A stretch of 64,000 bases of DNA from Virgibacillus natechei (GTDB taxonomy: Bacteria; Bacillota; Bacilli; Bacillales; Amphibacillaceae), in contig NZ_CP110224.1 of the NCBI RefSeq assembly GCF_026013645.1, positions 2,976,001-3,040,000 of the forward strand, read 5' to 3'. The position numbers were made by a program, and so were the translations under genes. The notes below the pieces were generated by a model, which saw nothing but the letters and a program-made list of their open reading frames with translations, made no database searches and was not told the origin of the DNA. Every line of letters starts with the position of its first letter. Position 1 is the first letter of the stretch. This document shows, piece after piece, positions 62,234-64,000 of this stretch.

Positions 62234-63727
62234 TTAGTCATAAATTCCTTTTAAATTAGGATACAACTTCAAATACTGTTGATAGGTTCCTTCATAAACC
62301 TCATGTTTTACCATATCAGGCTCATACATCTCAGCTTCTACAGGTACTAAAAATTGTTTAGAAAAGTCATTATAACTTTCAGACCACCCAAGACTTACAA
62401 AGGCAGAAGAAGAGATACCTAATGCGGGCATATATTCACTGTCTATTGGCACTCTTACTGGGCGACCTATAACATCTGCTAATATCTGACACCAAGCGGA
62501 GCTTTTTGAACCCCCTCCAATTAATGTTAGTAGACCTTCACTCCCTTGATTTGTGATTAGATCAATTAACTGCTTGTATGAATAACATATCCCTTCTATA
62601 ACAGCTCTAGCCATATCACTTTTCTTCGTTTTTGGTCCGATTCCCCAGAATGCACCTTTTGCATCCGTATCACTAACTGGACACCTCTCCCCATTTAAAT
62701 AAGGAAGAAATAATAAACCGTTGCTACCAGCCGGAATGGTTTCTACTAATGCGTCGAATTCCTCGTACTTATTATCCGTCCCCTCATTTGCAAACGTCTC
62801 CACAGCCCATTTATGCACATTTCCTGCATTCAGTACTGGTGCAATGCTGATATTCAAACTTTCCGGGAGATGGGCCAAATTAAAAATAGTATTGATCCCT
62901 TTGTTTTGCTTATTACTATCCTGTACAATAGCTGCCCATCCGGTAGTCCCAATATAAAAATAGGTGTCTCCATGATTAACCGCTGCTGCCCCCATAGTGG
63001 AGGCACCTGCATCTCCACTTCCACACAAAACAGGTGTAGACTCTAATAATCCAGTTTCTTCCGCAGCTGCTTTTGAGACATAACCGACTATTTCTTCTGA
63101 ACTGTATACCTTAGGTAATTGGTTTCCGCTCAATCCGAATGTTTCTAAGATTTCTGGAATCCAATCTCGAGTATTTAAGCTCATCATTCCTGTCGTTGTA
63201 GCAGTTGTTGGATCCGTAACAAAAGCATTTGTCAATTTGTAAACAGCATAATCCTTCGAACTAAAAACAAAGCATTGTGTCTCATCAAAGACCTCTACAT
63301 TGTTTTCTTTTAACCAAAGCAACTTAGCTAGAGGGGTTGATGAACGAATTGTATTTCCAGTTTTATCGTGAATAGTCGGCAGCTTTTTCATGATATACGC
63401 TGCCTCTTGCTCAGAACGGGTATCTGAATATAGGATGGCTCTTTGATTTGGGTACGTTGATGAAATTGAAATAACATCTTCCATTTGGCCAGAAAATGTA
63501 AGGGTAACAATTTGTTTTGGATTTAATTTTAATTCCGACCACCATTTTTGGGTAATCTCCTTAACCCCTTGCCACCAATCAGTAGGGCTTTGTTCAATTT
63601 CTCCATTTTCGCCATAATAGGTATCTAATAATATACTATACTCACCTATAATAGTAGCCTGATTGTTCACTAAAACCCCTTTAATAGCCGTCGTGCCTAT
63701 ATCAAAAGCACCAACATATTCCTCCAT
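62234..63727 (-). CDS. FGGY-family carbohydrate kinase, xylulokinase-like
   Basis: 497 residues from ATG 63727, 10 bases after GGAGG. FGGY N-terminal domain with 'VGAFDIGTTAIKGVLVN' (phosphate-binding loop), 'LTFSGQMEDVISI', and the catalytic Asp in 'VLCGSGDAGASTMGAAAV'. The C-terminal domain has 'GLLFLPYLNGERCPVSD' and 'LLTLIGGGSKSSAWCQILAD', the FGGY_2 signature. The family phosphorylates xylulose, gluconate, ribulose or related sugars; xylulose is the closest guess. The small gene at 63730-63984 lies just upstream and is probably cotranscribed. Confidence 0.85.
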   Translation of the reverse strand: MEEYVGAFDIGTTAIKGVLVNNQATIIGEYSILLDTYYGENGEIEQSPTDWWQGVKEITQKWWSELKLNPKQIVTLTFSGQMEDVISISSTYPNQRAILYSDTRSEQEAAYIMKKLPTIHDKTGNTIRSSTPLAKLLWLKENNVEVFDETQCFVFSSKDYAVYKLTNAFVTDPTTATTTGMMSLNTRDWIPEILETFGLSGNQLPKVYSSEEIVGYVSKAAAEETGLLESTPVLCGSGDAGASTMGAAAVNHGDTYFYIGTTGWAAIVQDSNKQNKGINTIFNLAHLPESLNISIAPVLNAGNVHKWAVETFANEGTDNKYEEFDALVETIPAGSNGLLFLPYLNGERCPVSDTDAKGAFWGIGPKTKKSDMARAVIEGICYSYKQLIDLITNQGSEGLLTLIGGGSKSSAWCQILADVIGRPVRVPIDSEYMPALGISSSAFVSLGWSESYNDFSKQFLVPVEAEMYEPDMVKHEVYEGTYQQYLKLYPNLKGIYD

Positions 63728-63729
63728 AA

Positions 63730-63984
63730 TCACTCCACCTCCCCAATTTTTGCAGTTGTTAATTCTTGAATGAAACTCACTAGATCCTCATTCCTCCCTT
63801 TCTCTACAATACCACCAATTTTGCTTCCTACAACCATACCGTCATAATCTGATAAATAAACCTGCTTAGCTAAACTTCCAACTGATCGTACAACACCTAA
63901 ATGCACACCATTTAACACATGAAAATCTAATGCATACCCTTCTTTCCATTCACCTGTTAATTCAATTGGACTTATCCATTTCAT
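63730..63984 (-). CDS. Small protein upstream of FGGY kinase
   Basis: 84 residues from ATG 63984, with GAGAG 8 bases upstream; the TTG at 63999 precedes this site. The product has 'PIELTGEWKEGYALDFHVL', then a beta-rich part ('KQVYLSDYDGMVVGSKIGG') and ends two bases before the kinase start region. The family is not recognised. Only 16 bases remain before the window edge, so upstream operon members are unseen. Confidence 0.55.
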   Translation of the reverse strand: MKWISPIELTGEWKEGYALDFHVLNGVHLGVVRSVGSLAKQVYLSDYDGMVVGSKIGGIVEKGRNEDLVSFIQELTTAKIGEVE

Positions 63985-64000
63985 TATTAGTTCTCTCAAT

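Overview
The window reads as chromosome of a low-GC Gram-positive, endospore-forming, motile member of the Bacillaceae, probably a moderately halophilic genus such as Oceanobacillus, Virgibacillus or Lentibacillus. The reasons are strong AGGAGG-type ribosome binding sites with frequent TTG/GTG starts, many lipoproteins with very acidic mature parts, a sigma-D-type flagellin promoter, a YheC/D-type spore-associated ATP-grasp protein, a T-box riboswitch, and choline-to-glycine-betaine genes with a GbsR regulator. The genus is an inference. No rRNA, tRNA or CRISPR array was seen.

Layout. 0-6 kb: a cut surface protein, then an acidic lipoprotein/membrane protein group on the minus strand. 6.4-18.3 kb: a defence-like block with a 1452-residue helicase-nuclease, a GmrSD-type (DUF262/DUF1524) restriction gene split by a complete IS21-family element, and a translationally coupled three-gene HEPN cassette. 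Two copies of a 57-bp repeat lie at 10.9 and 18.2 kb. 18.4-25.8 kb: a tandem YheCD protein, two PD-(D/E)XK-type nuclease genes, and a flagellin gene. The flagellin C-terminal coding region is interrupted by two group I introns, and the intron-free stop codon lies inside the second one. 26-40 kb: an IS3-family element, many gene remnants, dispersed REP-like hairpins, an AlbA_2 protein, lipoproteins, an HD-GYP protein, ribokinase and a polysaccharide deacetylase.

40-46 kb is a catabolic block bracketed by 114-bp direct repeats: ferredoxin reductase, two small Rieske ferredoxins, an amidohydrolase and betaine aldehyde dehydrogenase. It has a divergent betaine-type binding lipoprotein, and the divergent promoter region holds two arrays with 10-bp period. 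At 46.1-47.5 kb a methionine-specifying T-box precedes an S-adenosylmethionine hydrolase-family gene. 50.9-56.3 kb is the choline module: betA, betB, gbsR and a second binding lipoprotein, with a shared 27-bp operator-like sequence. 56.8-58.6 kb holds a ParE/Phd toxin-antitoxin pair, two sigma-factor remnants and a Cys/His-rich miniprotein. 58.7-61.7 kb has malate:quinone oxidoreductase, a FadR-family regulator and an internally deleted lactate permease with an intact-looking operator. The window ends in an FGGY carbohydrate kinase operon.

Recurring theme: accessory modules are separated or bracketed by dispersed intergenic repeats, and gene remnants are common (lctP, nitrilase, sigma factor, VanZ, SEC-C tail, Abi, restriction gene). 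This suggests a region of repeated insertion, deletion and repeat-mediated rearrangement. The strongest candidates for new biology are the double-intron flagellin with splicing-dependent C-terminus, the Met T-box/SAM hydrolase unit, the coupled HEPN operon and the 10-bp-periodic operator arrays.
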